A stretch of 64,000 bases of DNA from assembly GCA_029204225.1 (NCBI GenBank), contig CM055094.1:17760206-17824205 (forward strand), in the 5' to 3' direction. Origin of the DNA: Diphasiastrum complanatum (Eukaryota; Streptophyta; Lycopodiopsida; Lycopodiales; Lycopodiaceae). The translations under genes were made by a program, and so were the position numbers. The notes beneath the pieces are model-generated. The model searched no databases and was not told the origin of the DNA. It saw only the letters and a list, made by a program, of their open reading frames with translations. Positions 34,656-45,906 of this stretch are shown piece after piece; within the stretch, counting starts at the first letter, position 1, and every line of letters starts with the position of its first letter.

Positions 34656-35310
34656 TGTGAAAAATACAGATCCTAAGTGGATCTAAACTCCAAGATCATT
34701 GGCTTGAATGCTTGCACTCCAAACTACATAAGCTAGGAATTGGCAACACATTCTATGCTACCTAGAATGCAAAGAACTTGATCAAAAAGCATTTATCACA
34801 AATGGAAACTTCCATAAACATCAAGTGCGGCCCAAAATAGCATTATACAGTCCATAATACATCAGCCTATCACTTCTGGAAAGCACCTAAGATCATACAC
34901 AATAGCTTGAAGACAATACACACAACAATGCTCTCAATGGAGGAAGAAACAATGACAATGATCTATTGATCTCAATGAAGCATACAAAAGGTTTCTCCAA
35001 CCTGTTCTCCATGACTTCCCTACTATTTATGGATGAGGAAGATGACTCTCTCTCCTCTCTCTAGAAGGTACTTGACCCTAGATATTCCCTATATAGGAAA
35101 AATAGCTAAAAATGGCTTATATGACCAAAATACATCAAAATGGTCTCATTTTGAAGGGTATGAAGTTTGACACTTCATCATACTGAAAAAATACAGTAAA
35201 TAAAAACATTGTGGCCTGGTTCACACGTGTGAAACTCCAGAACCAAAACTATTTACAATTTTAGCCAATTTAGGCCTCAAACTAGCTAGGAAATGTTGAC
35301 AATTTTCACA
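34656..35310 (-). repeat. 5' LTR of Copia-A
   Basis: 655 bp, with TGTGAAAA...TTTTCACA ends on the plus strand. It is followed by the duplicated target GATGC. Confidence 0.95.
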
Positions 35311-35555
35311 GATGCTATTAGGGCTGCAAAATACTTTGATGACACACCTAAGCCACCTAGGGGTCAACAGCCTAATGAGTAGAAAAAAGGGTTTTAATTT
35401 AAGAGGAAGGATAGGGAAGCTGTTAGTGAAACACATCCCAATTCCAACAATCTTAAGAAAACCAAGAAAAACTTTAAAAACCATCAAGGTGGCATTGATA
35501 AAGTTGAAGCTCGTAAGAAGAACCTGTGCTTCAAGTGCAATGGCGAGGGTCACCT
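35311..35555 (+). CDS. gag part of Gypsy-3, between Copia-A and Copia-B (fossil)
   Basis: Continues the gypsy gag with a Lys-rich stretch and the first part of a CCHC zinc knuckle (LCFKCNGEGH near 35524-35553). Copia-B entered inside this knuckle; the copied target CACCT stands at 35551-35555. Confidence 0.75.
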
Positions 35556-35829
35556 ACTTAGAATTTGCTTTGCATAGGAGCACATATCATGCTACACAGT
35601 AACACAAACAGAAAACACTCTCCACAGCAAGCTCACATAGCAACTATATTTCTCAAAATGAAATTACACTGTACATATAGTTGTTCACTCAGGCAACCCA
35701 TGCATGACCCAAGTTGCCATTGGCAGGACGCGTGTCCCGTCGACTTGCCTCGTGGCAAGGCCAACTGATCCTTATCCACTGATAGGACCCACAGTACAGT
35801 AGCATAGTGATTCTACTTTAATTTTAACT
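35556..35829 (-). repeat. 3' LTR of Copia-B
   Basis: 274 bp. On the plus strand it runs ACTTAGAATT to AATTTTAACT and is followed by a purine-tract complement (CTCTCCCTTAAAG). Confidence 0.88.
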
Positions 35830-36033
35830 CTCTCCCTTAAAGTAGAGTCTACTTTATATACAAAAATATACATAGCTTTAAAGTCAACAAACTTTAAGTA
35901 TAGAAAGCTTTGATCTAAATTTATCAAACTTTTCTCCAACAAGTGGCTTAGTGAAAATATTAGCTAGTTGTTCTTCTATGCTACAATGACCAACTTGAAT
36001 TTCACGACTCAGCAGCCTCTCACGTATAAAGTG

Positions 36034-37775
36034 TTATTGAATCTCAAGGTGTTTAGTTCTCGCATGGAACACTGGATTCTTTGCTAGCTGAATGCCACTC
36101 TGACTGTCGCTATGTAATATCGTGGGATTTTTCTGCTTCATGCCAACTTCTTCCAAGATTTGTCTCAACCATATAGCTTCCTGTGCTGCACTACACATTG
36201 TCTTATACTCTGCCTCTGTGGTTGAAAGAGCAATTGTACTTTGCTTCTTACTAGACCAGGAAAAGCAACTACCACAAAACTTGAATACATACCCTGTGGT
36301 GGATCTACGATCATCATAGTCACCTCCCCAATCCGCATCCACATAGCCACACAACTCAGGTAAACCATCATGCTTCCTATAAATCGAGCCATACTCTGAA
36401 GTGCCTTTCACATAACGCAAAATGCGTTTAGCTGCCTTCCAATGCGTTTCCGTAGGTGCTGCCATAAACTGACTTACAATGCCAACAACATAACATATAT
36501 CTGGTCTAGTCGTGGTAAGGTAAATCAAGCTCCCTACTAACTGCCTATACAGCGTAGCATCAAATGACTGTGACTCATCAAGCTTAGAAAGCTTTTTACC
36601 TGGTTCAATAGGAGTATTCACTGGTTTGCAATCCTGCAACCTAAACCTGTGTAGCAACTCTTTGACATACTTCACCTGTGTTAAACCCACTTCGTGTCCT
36701 TTTTGCCACACCTCTACTCCAAGACAATAATGCATCAGGCTGAGATCTGTCATCTCAAATTGTTCCATGAGGTCTTTCTTGATCATGTCTATCATCTCTT
36801 GATTATTTCCCGTAATAATCAAGTCATCAACATAAAGAGCAATCAAAGCAACCATACCATCAAAGTGAGACATACAGATTTGGATCAGAGTGTGTTCTCA
36901 CCAACCCCTTTGAACGAAAGTAGGCATCAATCCTGCTATACCACGCATGTGGTGCTTGTTTAAGACCATAAAGTGCTTTATTCAAGCGACTTATTTTCCT
37001 GTCCCTTCGCTACAAAGCCTTCAAGTTGATCCATGAACACCTCTTCTTCCAACTCACCATTCAGAAAAGCAGATTTCACATCCATCTAATGCAAAGGCCA
37101 ACCAAAATGTGAAGCTAAAGCAACAAGTAGACGTAGAGTATTCCACTTACATACCGGCGCAAAGGTCTCCTCATAGTCGATACTTTTACTTTGTGCATAC
37201 CCTTTGATCACCAATCTTGCCTTGTGCTTTGCTATACTTCCATCTGCATGGTACTTAGTCCTGTATACCCGTTTGCAACCAATGGGTTTCTTGCCAACTG
37301 GTGGTCCTACTAAGTCCCATGTGCTATGTTTAGCAAATGACTCCATCTCCTCTCCCATGGCCTTGACCCAAATGTCATCACCCTTCGCTTCACCAAAAGT
37401 CGAAGGTTCTTTGCTTAGAATAATACTAGATAAGAGAGCATAATTTACTTCATACCTCTCAGGTTGTGTCTTCTCTCTTGTTGATCTTCGTAGCTCTCCC
37501 TGGCTAGATGATCCTGGAAAGTCATCCATGTCGCGGCTCTCCAACAATCTCTCTAACCACTTAGGGAGCTTCCTGTCAGGTGATCGGCTTCCTGGTGAAA
37601 ATGTATCCCACGGTACATCCTTCTCCTTGCGTTTGTCACCTGCCATTTCAATCCTTCTTGCACCAAAAGGTTTGTCCCTACCTCTCCAACCTGTGTCTTG
37701 AGGTTGAGTAGTAGTATCCTCATGTTCATCACTCGGAAGGTCAATGAATGGATCATCATCAGGTGGTATTCTCAC
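36034..37775 (-). CDS. RT and RNase H region of Copia-B (fossil)
   Basis: The right part (37086-37775) holds the acidic integrase-RT linker and the start of RT (KPIGCKRVYRTKYHADG, YEETFAPVCKWNTLR). The left part (36034-36873) holds the catalytic LIALYVDDLIITGN, then TRPDICYVVGIVSQFM, and RNase H (CGYVDADWGGDYDDRRST, SSKKQSTIALSTTEAEYK, HARTKHLEIQ). These are typical copia RT/RNase H motifs. It is broken. Confidence 0.88.
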
Positions 37776-37999
37776 TATACACTGGATGTATCTATCTTCT
37801 CAGCATCCTCGTCTTCATACATCTTGGATTCATCAAAGATAACATCACGACTTATATGGACTTTGTTTTCCACTAGATCAAAACATCTATAGCCCTTCAC
37901 ATGATCATCATATCCTAGGAATATGCACTTGATAGCTTTCACATCAAGTTTACGTCTCTCTTCCTTAGGAACTTGTACAAAGGCCTTACATCCAAAGAT

Positions 38000-38827
38000 T
38001 CACAAGTGGTTCACCTTTGGCTTCTTCTTCGTGAATGCTTTCTCAGGTGTTATCTTTGGTATGGCAATGGTAGGACTTCTATTTTCAAGATAGACTGCCG
38101 TACTACATGCTTCTGACCAAAAATCCTTTGGTAGTTTCATCTCAGCTAGCATAGATCTGGCACTTTCCACAATCGTACAATTCTTACGCTCAGCTACACC
38201 ATTGAGAGCAGGAGTATGAGCTTGCGTAAATTGTCTTTTAATCCCACATTGATCACAAAGATCATTGAAGTCATTAGACTTGTACTCACCTCCACTATCT
38301 GATCTTAGGACTTTGATCTTCCTACCTGTTTGATTTTCAACCAATGCTTTGAAGCTCTTGAAGTTGTCAAATGCATCTGATTTCTTCTTCAAGAAGTAGA
38401 TCCACGTCTTTCGTGACATATCATCAATAAAGGTCATGAAATAGAAGGCTTTACCTAAGGACATGGTCCTCATAGGCCCACATAAATCTGTGTGGATTAA
38501 ATCCAAGATGTTCTTTGCTCTTGCAACACCCTCTTTATTGAACTTCTCTCGATGCTGCTTCCCATATACACATGATTCGCATATCGATTTCAAGTGGTCT
38601 TCAATGGTAGGCAATCCTATTACCATCTCCAATTTTCTCATCAAACTGAGACTTCCCAAGTTCAAGTGACCAAGCCTCTTATGCCACAGCTCAGTTTGCG
38701 ATGGAATGGATGATACAAGTCCATGTTGCCCTTGATTGTAGCATTCAACCTGTACAATTTTGTATTGGGCTCCCTTACTCCATCCACAATAACTTTGAAC
38801 TTTTGGTTCACATCCTTCACAAAGCAA
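38000..38827 (-). CDS. integrase region of Copia-B (fossil)
   Basis: HHCC zinc region with ELWHKRLGHLNLGSL and CESCVYGKQHREKF, then the catalytic core with IHTDLCGPM, LRSDSGGEYKSN and HTPALNGVAERKN. This DD35E integrase would insert the cDNA. Confidence 0.9.
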   Translation of the reverse strand: MLCEGCEPKVQSYCGWSKGAQYKIVQVECYNQGQHGLVSSIPSQTELWHKRLGHLNLGSLSLMRKLEMVIGLPTIEDHLKSICESCVYGKQHREKFNKEGVARAKNILDLIHTDLCGPMRTMSLGKAFYFMTFIDDMSRKTWIYFLKKKSDAFDNFKSFKALVENQTGRKIKVLRSDSGGEYKSNDFNDLCDQCGIKRQFTQAHTPALNGVAERKNCTIVESARSMLAEMKLPKDFWSEACSTAVYLENRSPTIAIPKITPEKAFTKKKPKVNHL

Positions 38828-39993
38828 CGATCATGGGCGAATTCTACTTTCAACTTTTGATCAGTAATGACTCTAACAGAAAGTAGATTTTTCTTCAAAC
38901 TTGGTACATAAAGTACCTCCCTGATCATCCTGCTTTTTCCATCAGGTGGTTGGATTGAAACAGTGCCTATCCCCTTGATCTTGCACACCTCGCCATTTGC
39001 CTGTGAAATGGACGTTCCATTATCCAACACTTTCATGCTACTAAACCAATTCTTGTTACATGTCATGTGTCTTGTGGCTCCCGAGTCAATATACCACGCT
39101 TGATCATCTTGATTAGATGACAATGCAGATATGAAGATTTTAGAGTCTTCAATCTCACCCTCATCGACAAGGTTACCTGCTTGCTTTGGTTTCCCCTTGC
39201 CTTGTTCTGCCAAGAATTTGCGACATTCACTTTTCCAATGGCCCTTTTTACCACAATGGAAGCACTTGCCTTTCTTTTTGGTCTTACTAGAAGATCCCTC
39301 ATCCTCCTGAGACTTGGCAAATTGCTGCTTAGACTTCTTCTTGCCCTTGCCCTTGCCTTGTTTTTGGCGTGTCGCAAGTGCCTGATCGTCAGTATTTTGA
39401 CGTCTAGCTTTCACCATTTCTCGTCATTGCTCTTCCTGCATCAAGATTCCTATGAGCTCATCAAAGGTTGGCAACCTTTCTCTTGATGCTATTCCGCTCA
39501 CAAACATCTGATAGGTTTCTGCAATGCCGCACAATGCATTGTGCACCAGCTCCACATCACATATGTGCTCACCAATAGAATGCAGTTCATCCCTCATTGT
39601 CTTGATTCTGGTCATGTACATCTGAATGTGTTCTCCTTGCTCCATGTGGGCACTATTCAACTTTGACTTCAGAAACATGATTCTTGACGGATTTGACATC
39701 TCGAACTGCTCCTTTAGCACATCCCATGTCTGTCTAGGTGTTACAGCATCACATATGTGGATAATGATGTGATCCTTCATTGACAAGTTAATGAAGGTCA
39801 AACCTTTCCTCATATTTTTGTCGAACACTTTGATATCCGCTTCATTTGGCGGCCTTCTCTCATCACTTGTGACGACTTCCCACACGTCTTTCTCCATCAG
39901 TAAGTTTTTCATTTTGAATTTCCACACTGCATAGTTGGAAATCCCGTCCAATTTGTTACTTTCACTCAAAATGGACTCTCCCATGTTTCCCAT
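38662..39993 (-). CDS. gag and protease region of Copia-B (fossil)
   Basis: Gag (39993-39424) starts MGNMGESILSESNKLDG and contains NYAVWKFKMKNLL, a copia gag signature. The following segment (39417-38662) has a CCHC knuckle CFHCGKKGHWKSEC and a protease with WYIDSGATRHMT. It is broken. Confidence 0.88.
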
Positions 39994-41248
39994 CGCAAAA
40001 CTGCTTGAAACTTTTGTCGTAGGCTAAAAACAGTATGCCGAGGCCAACAGTGATGTCAAAAGTTGAAAATAATGACCTGCACTTTTTCCCTTACTAGGCC
40101 ACTCGTCGCTTTTCCACCAATTTGAAAGCCAAATCGGCGTCGCCTTCCGAAATGCACTCAGTCGTCAACTCCCAACTTCGTGCCTAGTAGAATGGTGAAA
40201 TCACTTATGGCGCACTCGGAACACTTTCTCCATTGCAATCACTCTATTTTGTTGTACCGTACTTGCAGGTACAGTCCAGGTGCCCTTCGTTTGCAAGTTA
40301 TAGCCTTTCGTTTGGGTCAAAACGAGCTTTGTTTTTGAACTGTTTCTTTACCTTGAAGAAACTTCACTCTTCACTTGTGAAGGGACCCAACTCCCATTTC
40401 AGTATGAAATTTTTTAATGAAATTGAAGGCCCAATTGCCCTTCAAACTTTCACAGCCCCTTGACTTGCCATCTAATGGCTTATTCCGATCCAAAGGCTCA
40501 CATTGCTTTCCAAAAGCATGATCTCAATCATTGATCTTCATAGGGACTCATCCTACGATCCTAGATGCTTTTGTGCGTTGATCCACGCGCCTACAAGCAC
40601 TACTCACTCCGGAACGCTAGGAACCCACCTCTCTCCACCGTGCGCGATCTGCCTGCGGGCTCTTCCTCCTTCTACGTTTTCCAGCTATGGCTCCCCTGAG
40701 GATTTTTCAACAATCTCTCTCTCTTTGAGTCGCGGCTGTCCACGGCCACTCATGATCAGGCTCGCACTGCTAGGGTGCCCTCCTGTGTGCTTTTACAGCT
40801 CAAAAAATAGTTCAAAATAGAGAGAAAACTTTGCTTTTTGGCTTCCAAACCCTAGACCAAAGTTTTTCTCACAACCTTGAATTTGGCTTGATTTTCACAA
40901 CTCTCTGATTGGCCAAATCAATTGCTCTGAGGTCGCCCTACTACTGGAAAGCTGAAGCTTCACACCGTTTGTCAAACGGTGTCCGATTGATTGCATACTG
41001 ACTGCAAACACCGAATAGCCTGCTTCGGAATTTCAAAATTCCGTTTGCTGAAGTTTTGATTCAGCCGACAACCCTTGTCTGTGAATCCTCACACAATCTC
41101 AAGCTTACCAAGCTTCTGTGTGTTAAACTCTCTGCACCAATGTTTCTCCTTCCATCTTCAACCCGCCGTAAACCCCGAACTCTCAGAAGACAGTTCTCCC
41201 GAAGCTCTCTTCAATGGCGATGATGTACTGTGTACACTCCTTGTACGA
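39994..41248 (-). other. leader of Copia-B
   Basis: 1.25 kb between the primer site and gag. I see no coding motif; plus-strand readings here (40233-40820) are antisense artefacts. The part next to the LTR is related to 59466-59640, the leader of another copy of this family. Confidence 0.6.
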
Positions 41249-41259
41249 CTCTAATACCA
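41249..41259 (-). promoter_or_regulatory. primer-binding site of Copia-B
   Basis: The minus strand reads TGGTATTAGAG, one base from the tRNA-iMet complement, abutting the LTR. The related copy at 59453 has TGGTATCAGAGCC. Confidence 0.8.
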
Positions 41260-41533
41260 ACTTAGAATTTGTTTTGCATAGGAACACAGATCATGCTACA
41301 CAGTAACACAGAAAGAAAACACTCTCCACAGTAAGCTCACATAGCAACTATATTTCTCAAAACGAAATTACACTATACATATAGTTGTTCACTCAGGCAA
41401 CCCATGCATGACCCAGGTTGTCGTTGGCGGGACGCGTGTCCCGTCGACTTGCCTCGTGGCAAGGCCAACTGATCCTTATCCACTGATAGGACCCACAGTA
41501 CAGTAGCACAGTGATTCTACTTTAATTCTAACT
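41260..41533 (-). repeat. 5' LTR of Copia-B
   Basis: 274 bp, with ACTTAGAATT...AATTCTAACT ends on the plus strand. The copied target CACCT follows. Confidence 0.88.
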
Positions 41534-41538
41534 CACCT

Positions 41539-42178
41539 TGCACGTGATTGCGTCAAAAAACAAGCTTCAACCTCAAGTAATCTATCTCGAAGTACTGAGA
41601 TGGATGTTTGTTTCCTTAGTTCTTTAGTTTTTGAACCTAATGATTTTATTTGCATTAAAGGTAAAGTTAATGATCAAGTTGTTAATGTTCTTTTTGACAC
41701 GGGATCCACTCATAACTTTATTAATGTAAAGTTGGTGCAGACGCTAAACCTTCCTACCAGAAAAAAATATCGTGTGACAATGGCATCGTGAAGTGATTTC
41801 GATTTGATGGATTTTGTTGTTCCTGATGTAGAATTGCACATTCAAAATTATTCTGAAAAACTAGAATTCCATGCTATTGCATTAGCTAATGTAGATATTG
41901 TTCTCGAGCAACAATGGCATTTTAATAGGAACAAGTCATTGAGAATTGATTTTGTTGAAAAATCTTTGTCTTTTATGCATGAGAATTTTTTAATTAAGAT
42001 CAAGGCTAGTTTAAGTGTTGACACTAAAAATGTTAACCCTCATTCTAAACAGGAACTTAATTCTATTATGAAGAATTTTGATTTTAAAGTTTATTTATGT
42101 TTTCATAATGATATCATTTGCTGCAATGATGAACTTAACATAAATGCCATGAATATACCCATTGAGAACACCACATGA
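41539..42178 (+). CDS. protease region of Gypsy-3 (fossil)
   Basis: Plus-strand gypsy coding resumes after Copia-B. The retropepsin active site [13 protein letters not shown] lies near 41690-41730, followed by [13 protein letters not shown] of the second half. It is broken. Confidence 0.8.
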
Positions 42179-42179
42179 A

Positions 42180-44355
42180 TTCAATGATGTTTTTTTAGAC
42201 CTTCTTGTAGGTTTACCACCAGAAAGGACAGTTGATCATAAAATTGACCTAATACCTGGAGCAATTCCAATCGCATAGCATCCTTATAGGATGAGTGCAT
42301 CAGCAGAGGCTGAGGTAAGTAGGCATTGACATGATTACCTGAAAAAGTGGTGGGTACAGCTTGGGCATCACTAATGGTTCTGGTTGCCAAGAAGGATGAG
42401 ACTATAAGGTTTTGCGTCGATTATAATAAATTGAACAAGGTAACCGTTAAGAATAGATATCCACTGCCACAGATGGATGATCTAATAAACTATCTTGGTG
42501 GTGCTGGGTACTTTACCAAGATAGATCTAAGATCGGGCTACCATCAGATACGCATTAAGGCAGAAGATATACCAAAAACCGGGTTTCGAACTCGCTTTGG
42601 TCACTATGAATTTTTTGTCTTGCCTTTTGGTTTGACCAATGCACTGGCAACTTTCCAACAGATGATGAACAATTTGTTCAGGCCATATTTGGGAAGATTC
42701 GTAGTGGTATTCTTAGATGATATCCTAGTGTTCAGTAAGACTTTGGCGGAACATAAAGAGCATCTTAGGATTGTCTTGGACATCCTAAGAAGGGAAAAGC
42801 TCTTTGCCAAGGAGTCTAAGTGTGACTTTTTTGCTAAGGAATTGTCCTACTTGGGGCATAAGATTTTCGAACGGGGAGTGGAGATTGAGGCTGATTATTG
42901 ATTGGCCTATTCTCACCACAATTCGAGAAATCAAGTCTTTCTTGGGGTTTGTAGGATTTTTCCGTCGGCGTCTTTCCCAATTTGTTCGATTGCCATTTCC
43001 CCTTACCCAGGCCTTGAAGCCTCTTTGAAAAATGTCTTTAATAGAGAAACCGACTAGATCCTATCCATGATTTCAAAAGAGAGTGCAAAAACTATAAAAA
43101 GCTAAGCCGGAGGGCTAAGAGTCCACTAGTGGTGTGGACGGAGGATATGAATATTTGTTTTGAGTTGCTTAAGAAAAGTGTCACTTCGGCGCCAATACTA
43201 ATAATTGGCGATTCCAATAAGACTTTTGTGGTTAGGACCAATGCTAGTGATTATGGTATTGGAGTTGTTTTGCTGCAGGGTGGACATCTTGTGGCTTATG
43301 AAAGCAAGAAACTCAATACTGCTCAGTCTAGGTATTGTACCTATGAGAAGCTGGAACTGTTTGCAATTGTTCATTTCTTGAAAATTTGGTGACATTATTT
43401 GTATGAAGCCAGATTTGAAATTTTGATGGATCATCAGACTCTTCGATATTTCTGTGATGCTACAGATTTAAAGGGGAGGCAAGCTAGATGGGTTGAGCTA
43501 CTTACGAAGTTTGCTCAATTTATTCCAACGAAAACTACTTTTAAAGCTTCACAACTTGCTCAACTATTTGTTGAGAAGCTTTTTCGACTATACCGGCTGC
43601 CTTGAGATATTGTCAGTGACCGTGACCCAAAATTCACTAGGAATTTTTGGCAAGCAGTATTTGAAAAATGGAAACAACTTTAAGTATGAGTTATACATAT
43701 CATCTGCAATCAGACGGTCAAACGAAAAGGACCAATCAGACGATGGAGGATATGCTTTGAGCATATGTGGGCCATTGACAGTCTGATTGGGAACAGTACC
43801 TTCCAATGGTGGAATTTGTATATAACAGTGCAAAACATTCAGCGACCGGATTAAGCCCTTTGATGCTTATGTATGGTTTTCAACCTCGATCACCAATTAG
43901 TGTTGGCATGAAAAACCTATGGGTGCAAGCCGTAGCTGATTTCCTTGCGGATATGCAAGAAATATTACAGCTGGCTAAAGATAGCATAAGAAGTGCCCAA
44001 GACAGGGCAAGGCACTATGCTAATCTATCTCGGAAGCACAAGGTACTCATGGTCAATGACTGGGTGTTTTAGAGAGTCCCTAGTCACTCTAGGGGCTTGA
44101 AAACTATTAAATGTGCAAAGTTGGCACCTAGGTATTGCGGTTTTCCAAGTGATAAACAAGATCGCATACAAACTAGACCTTCCAGCTAACGTTGGAATTC
44201 ATCCTGTTTTCCACGTTAGTAAGTTGAATCCCTCGTTGGGGGTTGGGGAGACCCTGGTCCCTGTGGAAGATCTAGTGGAACTTCTTTGTGATGAGTCTGT
44301 GAGTGGACCACCTGAACCCGAGGCGATTGTTAATAGCCGGAAGAGGACTCTATGA
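42180..44355 (+). CDS. RT-RNase H-integrase region of Gypsy-3 (fossil)
   Basis: RT shows [35 protein letters not shown] and [11 protein letters not shown] (42347-42900). RNase H shows [18 protein letters not shown] and [13 protein letters not shown] (43129-43392). Integrase follows with [17 protein letters not shown], a VSDRDPKF-like site and [17 protein letters not shown] (43493-44072). A GPF-like/pre-chromodomain module [14 protein letters not shown] lies at 44190-44240. Close similarity in design to Gypsy-1 points to the chromovirus lineage. Many breaks. Confidence 0.85.
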
Positions 44356-44496
44356 AGTAGAGTGCTTCGAGAATTTTTGGTCAGGTGGAGGGGCAAATCA
44401 GAAGAGGATGATACCTGGAAAAAGGAGGTTGCTCTTCAGAAGAATTTTTCAAATTTTTCCGACTACAAGAAAAAATTTAAGTTTAAGGGGAAGGAA

Positions 44497-45039
44497 TGTT
44501 ACATACCTATGTAACTAGCAGTACTTTAGACCTCTATTGGTCCATTTAGTGTTGGGGGATAAATGGCAAGTTACCCTTGGATAAGAGTTACTCTTAGGAT
44601 TAAGGATATGTGCCTTTGGATAAGGCCAGACAAGTGACTATACCTTGGTCGGAGGTATGGAGTCACGTGACCCTTGGCTAAGGGGTATCCTTAGGATTAA
44701 GGGTAGGTGTCTTAGATTAAGGTACTAGTGTCCTTGGTTAAGGACAGGTAGGTGTCTATGCCTTGGATGGAGGTATGGAACCTAGAGAGGTGTTAGAAAG
44801 TCATTGGATGACTATTTTTCTAAACCTTGGGCCTCAACCTTGAACCATATCACTTTAATGGTCTAGGACCAAAGTATACATGCACAACTTGGGCATTGGG
44901 ACCTAGTAGGAGGGCACACTTCCAATGGGTCAAATGAGTTTCCAACTCCCACAAGAAAGGCATTCAAAGAGTCATAGGTTATGGAAGGAGTCTCTTGACT
45001 TTCCATAAGCCTATGGAGGTTCTTTAACTCCCCTAGGCT

Positions 45040-45137
<98 letters not shown>

Positions 45138-45669
45138 TGGATGGGCATGGAACTCCATAGTACACTGGAGGGGTCCATGGGCCATCTATATGAGGGTAGT
45201 AGGGCACCCATTGGGGGGAGGGGAGATCTCTCTTGCTTGCTTTGCTTATGCTCTAGTGTTGCTACTAGTGTGTAGAGTACTTTCTTGTGTGTACTATGCT
45301 TAGGATTTGGATCTTGTTTATGGTATTGGACATAAGTAGGATTTGGATCTTGAGTATGCTATACTCTGTTGTGGTATGCTTGTGATTTGTTTATGGTTAG
45401 CAAGGGGGTGCTAGATAGGTCATGCTTGGAGCTTGGATCTAGCTATGGTTGGGTGGTGAATACTTGAGGCCAGTTTGTTATCAATCTTTGTGTTTAAGAG
45501 TAGGGACACAGGTGGAGGAGAGATCCTTGGAGGCTTGCAGATCCTTACTTGTAGGTGGAGGCATCCTAGGTTGGATTTGGAGAGCATCTTGGAGCTTGCA
45601 GGTTGCTTGGAGGACATTTGGAGGCTCTACCTTGGATTTGGAGGACTTCCTCACCTCTACTTGTAAAAG
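44497..45669 (+). repeat. 3' LTR of Gypsy-3
   Basis: About 1173 bp, beginning TGTTACATACC after the purine tract AAGGGGAAGGAA. The first bases form an inverted repeat (GTTACAT-ACCT-ATGTAAC). The end is placed by comparison with the 5' copy. It contains a run of CCTTGG/AAGG motifs (44574-44790) and a compound microsatellite (45041-45136). Confidence 0.82.
45041..45136. repeat. (CT)n(CA)n compound microsatellite
   Basis: About 12 CT units pass into about 36 CA units. The matching point of the 5' LTR copy (near 27421-27430) has only a few CT units and no CA run, so the expansion is specific to this copy. Confidence 0.97.
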
Positions 45670-45906
45670 CACTCGTGGCAAAGATGGTAAGCATTTGAGT
45701 CATCATCTCACTTGCTACACTTTATGGATGGGATCTATGGCAAATGGACATTACAAATGCATTCTTGTCTTGAGGAGGAAGTGTATATGGAGCAACCCAA
45801 GAGCTACATTTCATCAACAAAGCCAAATCATGTGTGTCTACTACAGAAGAGTTTGTATGGCCTTAAGCAAGCACCAAGGAGGTGGTAGGTAAGTTTAACA
45901 CCTTTT

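Larger units (their letters stand above)
28880..35310 (-). mobile_element. Ty1/copia element (Copia-A), looks whole and very young
   Basis: Complete minus-strand Ty1/copia element of 6431 bp. Two 655-bp LTRs (28880-29534 and 34656-35310) differ at only one base by eye. The target duplication GATGC is perfect (28875-28879 and 35311-35315). A tRNA-Met primer site lies against the 5' LTR, a purine tract lies against the 3' LTR, and one open frame of 1317 residues carries gag, protease, integrase, RT and RNase H. It looks whole. With plant substitution rates of about 2e-9 to 1.5e-8 per site per year, one difference implies an age from some tens to a few hundred thousand years. It sits in the gag of Gypsy-3. 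Confidence 0.97.
35556..41533 (-). mobile_element. Ty1/copia element (Copia-B) with non-canonical LTR ends, broken
   Basis: Minus-strand copia element of 5978 bp between two 274-bp LTRs, flanked by a perfect CACCT duplication (35551-35555 and 41534-41538). Parts from its 5' end are LTR, primer site (41249-41259), leader, gag (39424-39993), zinc knuckle and protease (38662-39417), integrase (38000-38827), linker and RT (36850-37775), RT end and RNase H (36034-36873), purine tract (about 35830-35845) and LTR. LTR copies differ at about 14 of 274 bases (5%). It is broken, with a few breaks. The LTRs begin AGTTAGAATT and end in AACT or AAGT rather than TG...CA. Confidence 0.92.
27394..45669 (+). 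mobile_element. Ty3/gypsy chromovirus-like element (Gypsy-3), split by two copia insertions
   Basis: One plus-strand gypsy element stretched to 18 kb by Copia-A (28880-35310) and Copia-B (35556-41533). Parts are 5' LTR sequence (27394-27957), a primer-binding site (27958-27969), gag (about 28690-28879 and 35311-35555), protease (about 41600-42100), RT/RNase H (about 42200-43500), integrase (about 43500-44060), a GPF-like module (44113-44350) and a 3' LTR (44497-45669). LTR copies differ by about 24 in 530 bases by eye (4.5%). It is broken, with many breaks. The target duplication cannot be read because the left edge adjoins Tat-like sequence without the LTR start. Confidence 0.88.

Noticed and set aside
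40233-40820. Plus-strand readings in the Copia-B leader
   Set aside because: No motif, opposite strand to the element, and inside its leader.
45011-45211. Minus-strand reading with a Cys-Val repeat
   Set aside because: It is the translation of the (CA)n/(CT)n microsatellite, not a gene.
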